DNA of 64,000 bases from Spirosoma oryzicola (GTDB lineage Bacteria; Bacteroidota; Bacteroidia; Cytophagales; Spirosomataceae). This document shows, in pieces, positions 48,330 to 62,456 of this stretch. A program made the position numbers and the translations under genes. The stretch covers positions 1 through 64,000 of the forward strand of contig NZ_CP089542.1 in the NCBI RefSeq assembly GCF_021233055.1, given 5' to 3'. The notes below the pieces were generated by a model. It was not told where the DNA came from and searched no databases. It was given only the letters and a program-made list of their open reading frames with translations. Each line of letters begins with the position of its first letter. Position 1 is the first letter of the stretch.

Positions 48330-48369
48330 TTATTTTGTCATCCTTCCTGTCGTCAGGATGACAAAATAA
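48330..48369. repeat. Family-1 hairpin, short copy B
   Basis: Arms TTATTTTGTCATCCT (48330-48344) and its exact complement (48355-48369) enclose 10 bases (TCCTGTCGTC) that match the inner right arm of other copies. It therefore looks like a full copy that lost its centre. It closes the GIY-YIG unit on the right. Confidence 0.8.
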
Positions 48370-48424
48370 TACGGATAGTCAACAAGGCGTTGGTTAAATT
48401 GGTGATAAAAACGAATTATTTACC

Positions 48425-50710
48425 TTGAAGAAGAACGTAGTATTTGTTGCTCTCCTGAGTCTGTTCGGCGGCATAGCCTCCGCGCAGATGCAGTCGTTTC
48501 CGATGCAAGACGTGAAGCTGACGGGGGGCGCGTTTAAACAAGCGCAGGACGTTGACCTGACGTATATGCTGGCGCTTAATCCCGATAAACTGCTGGCGCC
48601 TTACCTGATCGATGCCGGATTGCCGCTCAAAGCCAGCCGCTACGGTAACTGGGAAAGCTCCGGTCTGGATGGCCACATCGCCGGGCATTACCTATCGGCG
48701 CTGGCCATGATGCATGCTTCGACGGGCAATGCCGAGGTGAAGAAACGGCTCGATTACATGATTTCCGAACTGGCACGCTGTCAGACCAAAAACGGAAACG
48801 GCTATGTAGGCGGCATTCCGCAGGGGAAAGTATTCTGGGAGCGGGTTCACAAAGGCGACATCGATGGCAGTAGCTTCGGACTGAACAATACGTGGGTACC
48901 GCTTTACAACATCCACAAGCTGTTCGCGGGGCTGCGCGATGCCTATGAATACGCGGGAAATGCGCAGGCGAAACAGGTGCTGATCGGCTTGGGCGACTGG
49001 TTCATCGACCTCATCAAACCCCTTTCCGACGAGCAGATTCAACAGGTACTCCGGACCGAACATGGCGGTATTAACGAGACCTTCGCTGACCTGTACATCC
49101 TGACCAAAGATAAAAAATACCTCGAAACGGCTCAACGACTATCGCACCGGGCACTGCTGAATCCGCTGATTGATAAGCAGGATAAACTGACCGGACTTCA
49201 TGCCAACACGCAGATTCCGAAAGTTATCGGGTATGAAAAAATTGCCAGCCTCACCGGTAAAACCGATTGGTCGGATGCTGCTGAGTTTTTCTGGCAAACC
49301 GTGGCGCAGAAGCGGAGCGTAGCATTCGGGGGCAACAGCGTGCGGGAGCATTTCAACCCAACGAACGATTTCATTTCCATGCTGAAATCGAATCAGGGCC
49401 CCGAAACCTGCAATTCGTTTAACATGCTGCGGCTAAGCAAAGCCCTGTTTTTGGATAAGAATGATCCTGGTTATCTGGACTTTTACGAACGGACGCTCTA
49501 CAACCACATCCTATCGACGCAGCACCCGGAGAAAGGTGGTTTTGTGTACTTCACACCCATCCGCCCGAATCACTACCGGGTGTATTCGCAGCCGGAAACC
49601 AGCATGTGGTGCTGCGTGGGGTCGGGGCTAGAAAATCACACCAAATACGGTGAACTGATTTACAGCCATTCGGCCAATGATCTGTTCGTCAATCTGTTTA
49701 TCTCGTCTACGCTGAATTGGCCGGATAAGAAAATCCAGCTGGTGCAGAAAACGGAGTTCCCGAACCAGAACCAGTCTGACATGACGCTGAAACTGGCTAG
49801 GCCCCAGACCTTTGGACTAAACATCCGGCAGCCGAAATGGGCGGAAAATTTTACGGTTCTGGTCAACGGAGAAGCGCAGAAAATGGACAGTAAACCCTCC
49901 GGCTACGTAACGGTTAACCGAAAGTGGAAAACGGGTGATAAACTGACCGTTCGGTTCACAACGTCCACGCAATTGGAATACCTGCCCGATGGCTCCAACT
50001 GGGCTGCTTTTGTGCATGGTCCGATTGTTTTAGCCGCCAAGACATCGACTAAGGATCTGGATGGACTGTTTGCCGACGATAGCCGTATGGGTCACGAAAC
50101 GCACGGCCCGCTTTACCCGCTCGACAAGGCGTACGCACTGATCGGTAATCCCGATACGTATCGGTCCCGAATCAAACCGGTCGATAGGTTGACGTTCCAA
50201 CTGGATTCGCTGACACTGCAACCGTTCTACGCCATCCACGACGCCCGCTACCAGATGTATTTTCAGACCTTTACGCAGGCGGCCTACGATGAGCAGAAAG
50301 CGCGGATGAAGGAACTGGAAGCTACGGCTCTGGCGCTTGACGCGAAAACGGTCGACAAGATCAACTGTGGGGAGCAGCAACCCGAAGTCGATCACGCATT
50401 CAAAGGTGAGAAAACAGACTCGGGCTACGATGATGAGCGTTTCTGGCGTCGTACTCGTTCGGCAATGTCATATGAATTGCAAAATAAGGACAAGACCGGT
50501 AAATTTCTTGACATCAGTGCTTTAGACCCTATACGTACAACAGATGTCAGCTTTCTAATAAATGATAAGCCCGCTGAACCAATTGCTGCTGACGGGAAAA
50601 CTATTCGGCTAAAAGCGGTCGATGACGCAGTAATGACGCTAAAAATTATCGCTAATGACGGGAAACCAACTCCACGGTTTTCGCAGATAAGGCTGATTAA
50701 TCAGAATTAA
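48425..50710 (+). CDS. Glycoside hydrolase family 127 (beta-L-arabinofuranosidase type)
   Basis: 761 residues. The start is a TTG: an in-frame stop at 48395 and no ATG or GTG in between leave it as the only option, and it gives a clean signal peptide (ALLSLFGGIASAQ). GH127 (formerly DUF1680) features are DGHIAGHYLSALAMMHA, INETFADLYILT, CNSFNMLRLSKAL, and the zinc-cysteine motif MWCCVGSG (C396, C397), one of which is the nucleophile in characterised members. The C-terminal part has extra beta domains, ending with a family-variable region. It should release terminal arabinofuranose in the beta-L configuration, or a related sugar. Confidence 0.9.
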   Translation: MKKNVVFVALLSLFGGIASAQMQSFPMQDVKLTGGAFKQAQDVDLTYMLALNPDKLLAPYLIDAGLPLKASRYGNWESSGLDGHIAGHYLSALAMMHASTGNAEVKKRLDYMISELARCQTKNGNGYVGGIPQGKVFWERVHKGDIDGSSFGLNNTWVPLYNIHKLFAGLRDAYEYAGNAQAKQVLIGLGDWFIDLIKPLSDEQIQQVLRTEHGGINETFADLYILTKDKKYLETAQRLSHRALLNPLIDKQDKLTGLHANTQIPKVIGYEKIASLTGKTDWSDAAEFFWQTVAQKRSVAFGGNSVREHFNPTNDFISMLKSNQGPETCNSFNMLRLSKALFLDKNDPGYLDFYERTLYNHILSTQHPEKGGFVYFTPIRPNHYRVYSQPETSMWCCVGSGLENHTKYGELIYSHSANDLFVNLFISSTLNWPDKKIQLVQKTEFPNQNQSDMTLKLARPQTFGLNIRQPKWAENFTVLVNGEAQKMDSKPSGYVTVNRKWKTGDKLTVRFTTSTQLEYLPDGSNWAAFVHGPIVLAAKTSTKDLDGLFADDSRMGHETHGPLYPLDKAYALIGNPDTYRSRIKPVDRLTFQLDSLTLQPFYAIHDARYQMYFQTFTQAAYDEQKARMKELEATALALDAKTVDKINCGEQQPEVDHAFKGEKTDSGYDDERFWRRTRSAMSYELQNKDKTGKFLDISALDPIRTTDVSFLINDKPAEPIAADGKTIRLKAVDDAVMTLKIIANDGKPTPRFSQIRLINQN

Positions 50711-50751
50711 AGAACGTTGATTATAAGCAAAACTTGATGCTAAACTAAAAA

Positions 50752-50766
50752 GTGTCAAATTGACAC
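50752..50766. repeat. 15-bp palindrome similar to the parB-proximal repeat cores
   Basis: GTGTCAAATTGACAC is a perfect odd palindrome and differs by two bases from GTGTCAAACTGGCAC at 6144-6158. It lies between the GH127 stop and a family-2 repeat. It may be chance. Confidence 0.3.
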
Positions 50767-50790
50767 AGTTAGTGGTGGAGTGCTGTTTTA

Positions 50791-50854
50791 CGACAGGATT
50801 AACAGGATGTATCGGACGAAAAAATACATTCTGTTAATTCTGTAAATCCTGTCG
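50791..50854. repeat. Family-2 inverted repeat, copy 2
   Basis: The right arm (50824-50854) and left arm (50791-50812) match except that the left lacks one 9-base unit (TACAGAATT type). This shows the arms are made of short repeated ACAGGATT units that can be gained or lost. It lies between GH127 and the VOC gene. Confidence 0.7.
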
Positions 50855-50873
50855 AAGAAAAATTTAAAAATGT

Positions 50874-51395
50874 ATGAAAAAATCAACTGTAAAATGGCTC
50901 CTGGGATTGTTCATTCTGTTCATCGGCGAGGTGGCGCAGGCGCAATCAAACTTCAGTAGCAAGGTCATTGGAATAGGTGTAGTCGTTGCCGACCTCGACC
51001 GCTCGCTGGACTTTTACGTGAACGGCATCGGCATGGTCAAAACAGGCAGCTTTACAATCAATGAAGACTTCGGCAAGCGCTCCGGCCTGACGAATGGCGT
51101 ACCGGTGAATGTCACGATGCTAAAGCTGGAAAACAGCCCCGACGCTACAGACTGGAAGCTGATGAGCTTTGGTAGCAAACCTTCTCATCCGAAACCAAAA
51201 TACATTCAGGACGATACAGGGATGCAGTACATTACCCTTCAGGTGAAAGCCCTGAAACCCATTATCGACCGGCTCAAACAAATGAACGTGCCATTTCTGG
51301 GTAGTACGCCAACGCCCCTGAATGCCAAATCGCACTTCGTATTTGTGCAGGACCCCGACGGAACATTCATTGAGCTGATTGGACCGTTGGAGTGA
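50874..51395 (+). CDS. Secreted VOC-superfamily (glyoxalase-like) protein
   Basis: 173 residues with a clear signal peptide (LLGLFILFIGEVAQAQ), then a single vicinal-oxygen-chelate domain: VIGIGVVVADLDRSLDFYVN at the start, MQYITLQVKALKPIIDRL in the middle, and FVQDPDGTFIELIGP at the end, where the Glu is the usual last metal ligand. The first ligand position (usually His) is Gly/Val here, so metal binding may be lost. Gap to the next GH43 ATG is 16 bases, so it is in the enzyme operon. Exported VOC proteins in PULs are unusual; the role is unknown. Confidence 0.85.
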   Translation: MKKSTVKWLLGLFILFIGEVAQAQSNFSSKVIGIGVVVADLDRSLDFYVNGIGMVKTGSFTINEDFGKRSGLTNGVPVNVTMLKLENSPDATDWKLMSFGSKPSHPKPKYIQDDTGMQYITLQVKALKPIIDRLKQMNVPFLGSTPTPLNAKSHFVFVQDPDGTFIELIGPLE

Positions 51396-51411
51396 TCGAA
51401 TAAACAACTAT

Positions 51412-52992
51412 ATGAAAGCTATTCTACTTCGGTCTGGTTTGCTGTCACTTCTTTTGATGCTGATCCAATTTTCAGTAATCGCCCAGTCCGCCCACAATCC
51501 TATCATTCATGCTGACGTACCCGATTTGTCGATGATCCGGGTAGGGAATACGTATTACATGAGTAGTACGACCATGCACATGAGTCCAGGACTGCCGATT
51601 ATGAAATCAACGGACTTGGTCAACTGGAAGCTGATTGGCTACGCGTATAATACGTTGGCAGATATGGACGAGCTGAACCTGACCAACGGCAAGAGTACCT
51701 ACGGACGAGGTTCGTGGGCCAGCAGTCTACGGTACCATAACGGAACGTATTACGTTACGACGTTTGCCCAAACCACGGGGAAGACTTATATATACACGAC
51801 AAAAGACATTGAAAAAGGCCCCTGGAAAGAGGTGTCTTTCAAGCCGTCGTACCACGACCACAGCCTGTTTTTCGATGATGACGGCCGGGTCTACCTGATC
51901 TACGGCGCGGGTAAGCTCCATATACTGGAACTTACCGCCGACGCTTCCGCCGTAAAGCCGGGTACCGAACGGGTCCTGATTGAGAATGCCAGTACGCCAT
52001 CGGGCACGCAGGGTGGTCTGCCCGCTGAGGGTTCGCAACTGTTCAAGGTGAACGGCAAGTACTACCTTTTCAATATCACCTGGCCCAAAGGCGGTATGCG
52101 AACGGTGGTCATTCACCGGGCCGTTAACCTGGCGGGACCCTGGGAAGGGCGGGTGGCGCTTCAGGATCTGGGCGTGGCGCAGGGAGGACTGATCGATACA
52201 CCCGATGGCAAATGGTACTCGTACCTGTTCCGGGATTTTGGGGGCGTAGGACGGATTCCGTACCTAGTTCCGGTTACGTGGGAAGACGGCTGGCCGGTGC
52301 TGGGTGTGAACGGGAAAGTACTAGAAACGCTTGATCTGCCCGCCAATAAAAGCCTGATTCCAGGTATTGTGGATTCCGACGAGTTTACCCGCAAAAAAGG
52401 GGAGGCCGCGCTCCCGCTGGTCTGGCAGTGGAACCATAACCCCGACAACAAACTTTGGTCCGTCAACGACCGGAAAGGGTATCTGCGACTCAAAACGGGA
52501 CGGATCGATACGTCGTTTGTGCAGGCTCGCAATACCCTCACCCAACGAACCATCGGCCCCGAATCGACCGGAGCGACCGCCCTCGACGTAACGAGCCTGA
52601 AAGACGGGGACTTTGCCGGACTAAGCCTGTTGCAGAAAAACTACGGACTAATGGGCGTAAAGCGGGAAAATGGAGAAAACGCTATTGTGATGGTGAGCGC
52701 CAGTTCGGGGAAGCCGGTGGAGGTTCAGCGTGTGCCGCTTAGTCAGAAAACGGTGTATCTCAAGGCCGAATGCGATTTCAAGGACCGGAAAGATACCGCT
52801 CTGTTCTACTACAGCCTCGATAACAAAACCTGGACCCGCATCGGTGAACCGCTGAAGATGCCTTACACGCTGCCGCATTTTATGGGCTACCGGTTTGGAC
52901 TCTTTACCTACGCCACCCAGCAAGCCGGTGGCTACGCCGACTTCGATTACTTCCGCATCAGCAACACGATTTCACGGACCGCACAAAACTAA
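51412..52992 (+). CDS. Glycoside hydrolase family 43 enzyme with C-terminal xylosidase-type module
   Basis: 526 residues from the ATG at 51412 (signal peptide ending SVIAQS). The propeller starts NPIIHADVPDLSMIRVGNTY with the base Asp, then YHDHSLFFDDDGRVYLIYG and the acid Glu in PAEGSQLFKVNGKYYLF. Residues about 310-520 are a beta-sandwich (GLSLLQKNYGLMGVKRENGE) like that of GH43 beta-xylosidases. It belongs to a different GH43 subgroup from the protein at 46159, so the two probably split the arabinosyl and xylosyl linkages. Thirty bases separate it from the CE6-type gene. Confidence 0.92.
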   Translation: MKAILLRSGLLSLLLMLIQFSVIAQSAHNPIIHADVPDLSMIRVGNTYYMSSTTMHMSPGLPIMKSTDLVNWKLIGYAYNTLADMDELNLTNGKSTYGRGSWASSLRYHNGTYYVTTFAQTTGKTYIYTTKDIEKGPWKEVSFKPSYHDHSLFFDDDGRVYLIYGAGKLHILELTADASAVKPGTERVLIENASTPSGTQGGLPAEGSQLFKVNGKYYLFNITWPKGGMRTVVIHRAVNLAGPWEGRVALQDLGVAQGGLIDTPDGKWYSYLFRDFGGVGRIPYLVPVTWEDGWPVLGVNGKVLETLDLPANKSLIPGIVDSDEFTRKKGEAALPLVWQWNHNPDNKLWSVNDRKGYLRLKTGRIDTSFVQARNTLTQRTIGPESTGATALDVTSLKDGDFAGLSLLQKNYGLMGVKRENGENAIVMVSASSGKPVEVQRVPLSQKTVYLKAECDFKDRKDTALFYYSLDNKTWTRIGEPLKMPYTLPHFMGYRFGLFTYATQQAGGYADFDYFRISNTISRTAQN

Positions 52993-53874
<882 letters not shown>

Positions 53875-53883
53875 ATTCCAACA

Positions 53884-53977
53884 TTTTCTGTCATCCCGAC
53901 GCAGGAGGGATCTTCTGTAAATGGGTATTTTATTGGCTACATCCGAAGATCCCTCCTGCCGTCGGGATGACAGAAAA
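53884..53977. repeat. Family-1 long hairpin, copy C
   Basis: Arms 53884-53915 and 53945-53977 match except for one extra G in the right arm. Outer ends TTTTCTGTCATCCC / GGGATGACAGAAAA share a compensated change (C in TTTCTG and G in CAGAAA) relative to copy A. It occupies the gap between the CE6 and alpha/beta hydrolase genes. Confidence 0.88.
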
Positions 53978-54022
53978 CAAGTTAGAAATCGCCGTTTAAA
54001 GGTAAAATAGCATCTCCTGAAA

Positions 54023-54949
54023 ATGAGTAATCTACTTCGATCTAAAGCACCATTAAAAAACGCCAGGACTGCTTTTTTAAGCTTATTAATTGCTTGTCCG
54101 CTAGTCGTAAAATCGCAGGAAATCATGCCTTTGTATCCGGGTGCTATTCCGAACGAAAAGGCGACAAGCGTGCAGGAAACCTACACGTCGGGGATGTACA
54201 AAAACGTCTCGAAACCCACGCTGGAAGTGTATTTGCCCGCCAAAGAAAAGGCTACGGGTACGGCGGTCGTTATCATTCCTGGTGGAGGGTATGGGGTGGT
54301 GGTGTATCAGGGTGAGGGTATAAGCATCGCCAAGGCTTTTGCCGAAAAAGGGGTGACCGCGTTCATTCTAAAATACCGTCTGCCCAGCGATGCCATCATG
54401 CCCGACAAGAAAATCGGTCCCTTGCAGGATGCGCAGCAGGCCATAAAGGTGGTACGCGAAAATGCCGAAAAATGGAATGTCGACAAAGCCAGGATTGGCG
54501 TCATCGGATTTTCGGCGGGGGGGCATCTGGCATCTACGGCAGCTACGCATTTTGAAAAATCATACATCGAAAACGGCCAGAATACCAGTCTTCGTCCTGA
54601 TTTTCAAATTCTGGTGTATCCGGTTATCAGTATGCAGGACAGCCTGACGCACGGGGGCTCGCACGACAACTTGCTGGGTAAAAATCCGTCGCGGCAGGAC
54701 GTCGAGCTATTTTCGAACGAGTTGCAGGTTCGGGCCAATACGCCACCCACCTACCTGACCCACGCGGCCGACGACAAACTGGTCGATGTTGACAACAGCA
54801 TTGTTTATTTCGAAAAACTGAGACATCTGAAGGTGCCAGTTGAAATGCATATCTATCCCAAAGGTGATCACGGGTTTATTTTCCGTCATCCCGGTTGGAT
54901 GGAGCCCCTGTTTGCCTGGATGAAACAGAATAAATGGATGAACGAGTAA
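54023..54949 (+). CDS. Alpha/beta hydrolase, acetyl esterase/BD-FAE-like
   Basis: 308 residues with a signal peptide (SLLIACPLVVKSQ). HGGG-type oxyanion motif appears as IPGGGYGVVVYQGEG, nucleophile Ser in GFSAGGHLAS, acid Asp in THAADDKLVDVDNS and His in YPKGDHGF. This subgroup is common in xylan and pectin PULs and deacetylates xylo-oligosaccharides or cleaves feruloyl esters (the bifunctional BD-FAE type). It is followed 18 bases later by the type-B carboxylesterase gene. Confidence 0.88.
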   Translation: MSNLLRSKAPLKNARTAFLSLLIACPLVVKSQEIMPLYPGAIPNEKATSVQETYTSGMYKNVSKPTLEVYLPAKEKATGTAVVIIPGGGYGVVVYQGEGISIAKAFAEKGVTAFILKYRLPSDAIMPDKKIGPLQDAQQAIKVVRENAEKWNVDKARIGVIGFSAGGHLASTAATHFEKSYIENGQNTSLRPDFQILVYPVISMQDSLTHGGSHDNLLGKNPSRQDVELFSNELQVRANTPPTYLTHAADDKLVDVDNSIVYFEKLRHLKVPVEMHIYPKGDHGFIFRHPGWMEPLFAWMKQNKWMNE

Positions 54950-54967
54950 CCCACAGCCTAAATTCAA

Positions 54968-56542
54968 ATGACGATGAATCATCCCTTTTTCAGGTGCTTG
55001 TTCACGGTTGGCGCCCTGCTTTGCGTTTTTAGCGCAGCTTATACGCAACCAACCCCGGCAAAAGTAGAAGGTGGTCTGGTGCAGGGAACGTCTGAAGATG
55101 GCCTGACCGTTTTCCGGGGCATCCCGTTTGCGGCCCCGCCCGTCGGGGAATTACGCTGGAAGGCTCCGCAGCCCGTCGCCAGGTGGGAGGGGGTGCGCGA
55201 AACGAAAAAATTTGCCTCTGCGCCCGTACAAGGGGGTAATCCACCATCGGGAAAAAGTGAAGATTGCCTGTACCTGAATGTGTGGAGTCCGGCGAAATCG
55301 GCTGGTGAACGTCTGCCGGTGCTGGTCTGGATTTACGGGGGTGGGTTCAGCTTCGGCGCTACGTCGGAACCGAGCTACAGCGGGGAGAACCTAGCGAAGA
55401 AAGGCGTTGTGCTGGTCAGCATTGCCTACCGGGTTGGTCCGCTTGGCTTTCTGGCGCACCCGGAATTAAGCAACGAAACTGCGCAGCACGTCTCCGGAAA
55501 TTACGGGCTGCTCGACATGATCGCCGGTCTTCAATGGGTCCAGAAAAATATTGCCGCGTTCGGGGGCGATCCGGGCAAAGTAACCATTTTCGGCGAGTCG
55601 GCGGGGGGCATTGCCGTTAGTATGCTTTGTGCTTCTCCGCTGGCGAAAGGGCTATTTCACGGAGCGATTTCGCAGAGCGGAGGTTCGTTCGGCCCATCCC
55701 GACCGACGACGTATCCGGGCGAGAACATGAAGAGTCTTCGTCAGGCCGAAAAGGAAGGTGAAGCCTATGCCCAGAAAGCTGGCGCGTCGTCGCTGGTGGA
55801 GTTGCGCAAAATGGATGCCGATAAACTGCCGGGCGGCTGGGGCGTGGGCTCGGCCTGGCCCATTGTCGATGGCTACGTCGTTCCAGACGATCAGTCCAAG
55901 CTGTACGAAGCCGGAAAATATAACCACGTACCGGTGTTGGTCGGCTATAATTCTGACGAAGGAGCCAGCTTTAGCCCGCCAAAAACCCCGCAGGAATACA
56001 TCGAGAGTACTAAAAAGCGGTACGGAAAATTTGCTGATGATCTGCTGAAAGCGTATCCGGTTGGGGAAAGCAACGTACCGAAAACCGCCCGGGATCTGAT
56101 GCGCGACGCGGCCTTTGGCTGGCAGACCTGGAGTTGGGCCAGACTTCAGGCCAAAACCAGCAAGGCGAAGGTGTTCTACTACTATTTCGACCAGCATCCC
56201 GACTACCCCGCCGATTCACCCAAAGCGGGGTCCGGCTCAGGACATGGTCTGGAGGTTTCGTACGTATTCGAACATCTCAACCCGTCGAATCCGCAAACGA
56301 CCAAAACCGATCTGGCGATTTCGAATGCGATGGGTACCTACTGGACCAATTTTGCCAAATACGGCGACCCCAATGGCAAGGGCGTTCCAAAGTGGCCGGT
56401 TTTTAGCCAGGCTAGCCCCACGGTGTTGTATTTCAGTCAGACACCGCACACCGGCCCGGTTCCCGATGCCGCATCTCTGGAGGTGCTGAACCGGTATTTC
56501 GAGTGGCGACGCACCCCCGAAGGCGAAGCCTGGGCCAAGTAA
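54968..56542 (+). CDS. Type-B carboxylesterase
   Basis: 524 residues, the usual type-B length, with a signal peptide (LCVFSAAYTQ). The family motifs are EDCLYLNVWSP, IYGGGFSFG oxyanion loop, nucleophile Ser in FGESAGGIAVS, acid Glu in VGYNSDEGASF and His in GSGHGLEVSYVF. In PULs such proteins are candidates for removing glucuronoyl, acetyl or aromatic esters; substrate not deducible. The next CE1 gene starts 21 bases later. Confidence 0.9.
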   Translation: MTMNHPFFRCLFTVGALLCVFSAAYTQPTPAKVEGGLVQGTSEDGLTVFRGIPFAAPPVGELRWKAPQPVARWEGVRETKKFASAPVQGGNPPSGKSEDCLYLNVWSPAKSAGERLPVLVWIYGGGFSFGATSEPSYSGENLAKKGVVLVSIAYRVGPLGFLAHPELSNETAQHVSGNYGLLDMIAGLQWVQKNIAAFGGDPGKVTIFGESAGGIAVSMLCASPLAKGLFHGAISQSGGSFGPSRPTTYPGENMKSLRQAEKEGEAYAQKAGASSLVELRKMDADKLPGGWGVGSAWPIVDGYVVPDDQSKLYEAGKYNHVPVLVGYNSDEGASFSPPKTPQEYIESTKKRYGKFADDLLKAYPVGESNVPKTARDLMRDAAFGWQTWSWARLQAKTSKAKVFYYYFDQHPDYPADSPKAGSGSGHGLEVSYVFEHLNPSNPQTTKTDLAISNAMGTYWTNFAKYGDPNGKGVPKWPVFSQASPTVLYFSQTPHTGPVPDAASLEVLNRYFEWRRTPEGEAWAK

Positions 56543-56563
56543 TCACGTAGTAATCCTAAACCC

Positions 56564-57733
56564 ATGTTAACGCAAACCCTCTCCTTAAACCGCTTCCGAC
56601 TCCTCTTGTGGGGGCTGGTTTGCCTGTCTGGTATCGTGCTGGCCCAGCCACCGCGCGGGCCGCTGGTGGTGTCGCCCCAGGTGAATGCCGATAAAACCGT
56701 TACGTTTCGCTACCTCGCTCCTGCCGCCAAAGAGGTGAGGCTGAGTGCGCAGTTTGAGAAGGCGCCCGTGCCGATGACCAAAGGCGATCAGGGCATCTGG
56801 AGCGTTACGGTTGGGCCCGTGAAGCCCGATATATATCCGTACAGTTTTCAGGTCGATGGTGTAACGGTCATGGACCCCGCTAACGTCGCGTTTTTTCCAA
56901 ACGAGCGGTTTAAGGCCAGTCTGGTCGATGTACCGGGCGATACGCCCCTGATTCACGCTATGCGAAATGTGCCACACGGGTCGGTCAACTACGAATATTA
57001 CCCGGCGCTGGAAGGCACAACCGGCTCGCTGGTGGTGTACACGCCACCGGGCTACGACCAGAATCCAACCAAAAAGTATCCGGTTTTCTACCTCATCAGT
57101 GGCACGACCGACACGGAAGAAACCTTCTTTAAAGTGGGCAGAACCAACCTGATTCTAGATAATATGATTGCAGAAGGCAAAGCGAAACCCATGATCATCG
57201 TCATGCCCTACGGAAATATTGCCGCCCGCGTTGCCGAGCAGAAAGGAGGGAGCAAACCCGCCGATCCAACCGTACGCGACGGGGCCGATGCCGTAAAACG
57301 GGCCAACGATTTTGCGACGGATCTGGTGAGTCACGTCATACCGTATGTCGAGAAATCATACCGCACGCTGAGCAACCGAGACAATCGGGCCATTGGCGGC
57401 TTCTCGCGCGGGGGCGGTCAGACACTACGTACGGCCTTTGGCAACATGGACAAGTTCGCATGGGTATGCAGCTACAGTTCGTATCTGTCGCCCACCGAAA
57501 TGGATCGGAGCTTTCCGCAGATTGGCAGTAACCCCGACAACACGAACAAGCAACTGAAACTGCTGTGGGTGAGCGTCGGCAGCGACGATTTTCTGTACAA
57601 AGGTACCGTTGAATTTATGGATTACCTGAAAGCGAAGAAGGTGAACTACAAAAGCTTGATCACCGACGGCGGTCACACTTGGATGAATGTCAAGAAGTAC
57701 GTTGCCGAAACCACCCCTTTACTCTTTCAATAG
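56564..57733 (+). CDS. CE1-family esterase with N-terminal E-set domain (feruloyl esterase-like)
   Basis: 389 residues with a signal peptide (LVCLSGIVLAQ). Residues about 30-120 form an E-set/CBM48-like sandwich ([31 protein letters not shown]). The CE1 catalytic domain has Ser in GFSRGGGQT, acid Asp in VGSDDFLY and His in GGHTWMN. This architecture is typical of Bacteroidota feruloyl/acetyl-xylan esterases. It is the closest paralogue of the next gene (shared NERFK...DVPGDTPLIH block), so the two arose by tandem duplication. Confidence 0.9.
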   Translation: MLTQTLSLNRFRLLLWGLVCLSGIVLAQPPRGPLVVSPQVNADKTVTFRYLAPAAKEVRLSAQFEKAPVPMTKGDQGIWSVTVGPVKPDIYPYSFQVDGVTVMDPANVAFFPNERFKASLVDVPGDTPLIHAMRNVPHGSVNYEYYPALEGTTGSLVVYTPPGYDQNPTKKYPVFYLISGTTDTEETFFKVGRTNLILDNMIAEGKAKPMIIVMPYGNIAARVAEQKGGSKPADPTVRDGADAVKRANDFATDLVSHVIPYVEKSYRTLSNRDNRAIGGFSRGGGQTLRTAFGNMDKFAWVCSYSSYLSPTEMDRSFPQIGSNPDNTNKQLKLLWVSVGSDDFLYKGTVEFMDYLKAKKVNYKSLITDGGHTWMNVKKYVAETTPLLFQ

Positions 57734-57740
57734 CCATGAC

Positions 57741-57831
57741 TTTTTTGTCATCCTGAGGAACGAAGGATCTTCGGGTGAAAACAATATCTGCCAGCTACAG
57801 AAGATCCCTCGTTCCTCGGGATGACAAAAAA
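57741..57831. repeat. Family-1 long hairpin, copy D
   Basis: Arms 57741-57772 and 57800-57831, complementary with one G:T pair and one further mismatch; outer ends TTTTTTGTCATCC and GGATGACAAAAAA. It lies between the first two CE1 genes, 8 bases past the stop. Confidence 0.88.
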
Positions 57832-57878
57832 AAAGCTTAACCGAATGGATTGCCAAGATATGTCATTCGAAAAACTAA

Positions 57879-58964
<1,086 letters not shown>

Positions 58965-58998
58965 ATGGAACGCTCCTGTTGCCGTCTTTTTATCAGGA

Positions 58999-59122
58999 TT
59001 TTTTGTCATGGCACCGGCCACCCGGCCCGACGCAGGAGGGATCTTCGGGTGAGGAGAATTTCGTATGCCGTGCGAAGATCCTTCCTTTCGTCGGGCCGGG
59101 TGGCCGGTGCCATGACAAAAAA
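58999..59122. repeat. Family-1 long hairpin, copy E with symmetric insertion
   Basis: Arms 58999-59047 and 59073-59122. Compared with other copies, an extra GC-rich block of about 18 bases (GGCACCGGCCACCCGGCC) follows GTCAT in the left arm, and its exact complement is present in the right arm. The stem is thereby lengthened without loss of pairing. It lies in the gap before the third CE1 gene. Confidence 0.88.
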
Positions 59123-59150
59123 ACCGATTTATGATAGTATAAACATTTGA

Positions 59151-60314
<1,164 letters not shown>

Positions 60315-60325
60315 CTTTTATTCCT

Positions 60326-62438
<2,113 letters not shown>

Positions 62439-62456
62439 GACTGACGCGCCTGTTCA

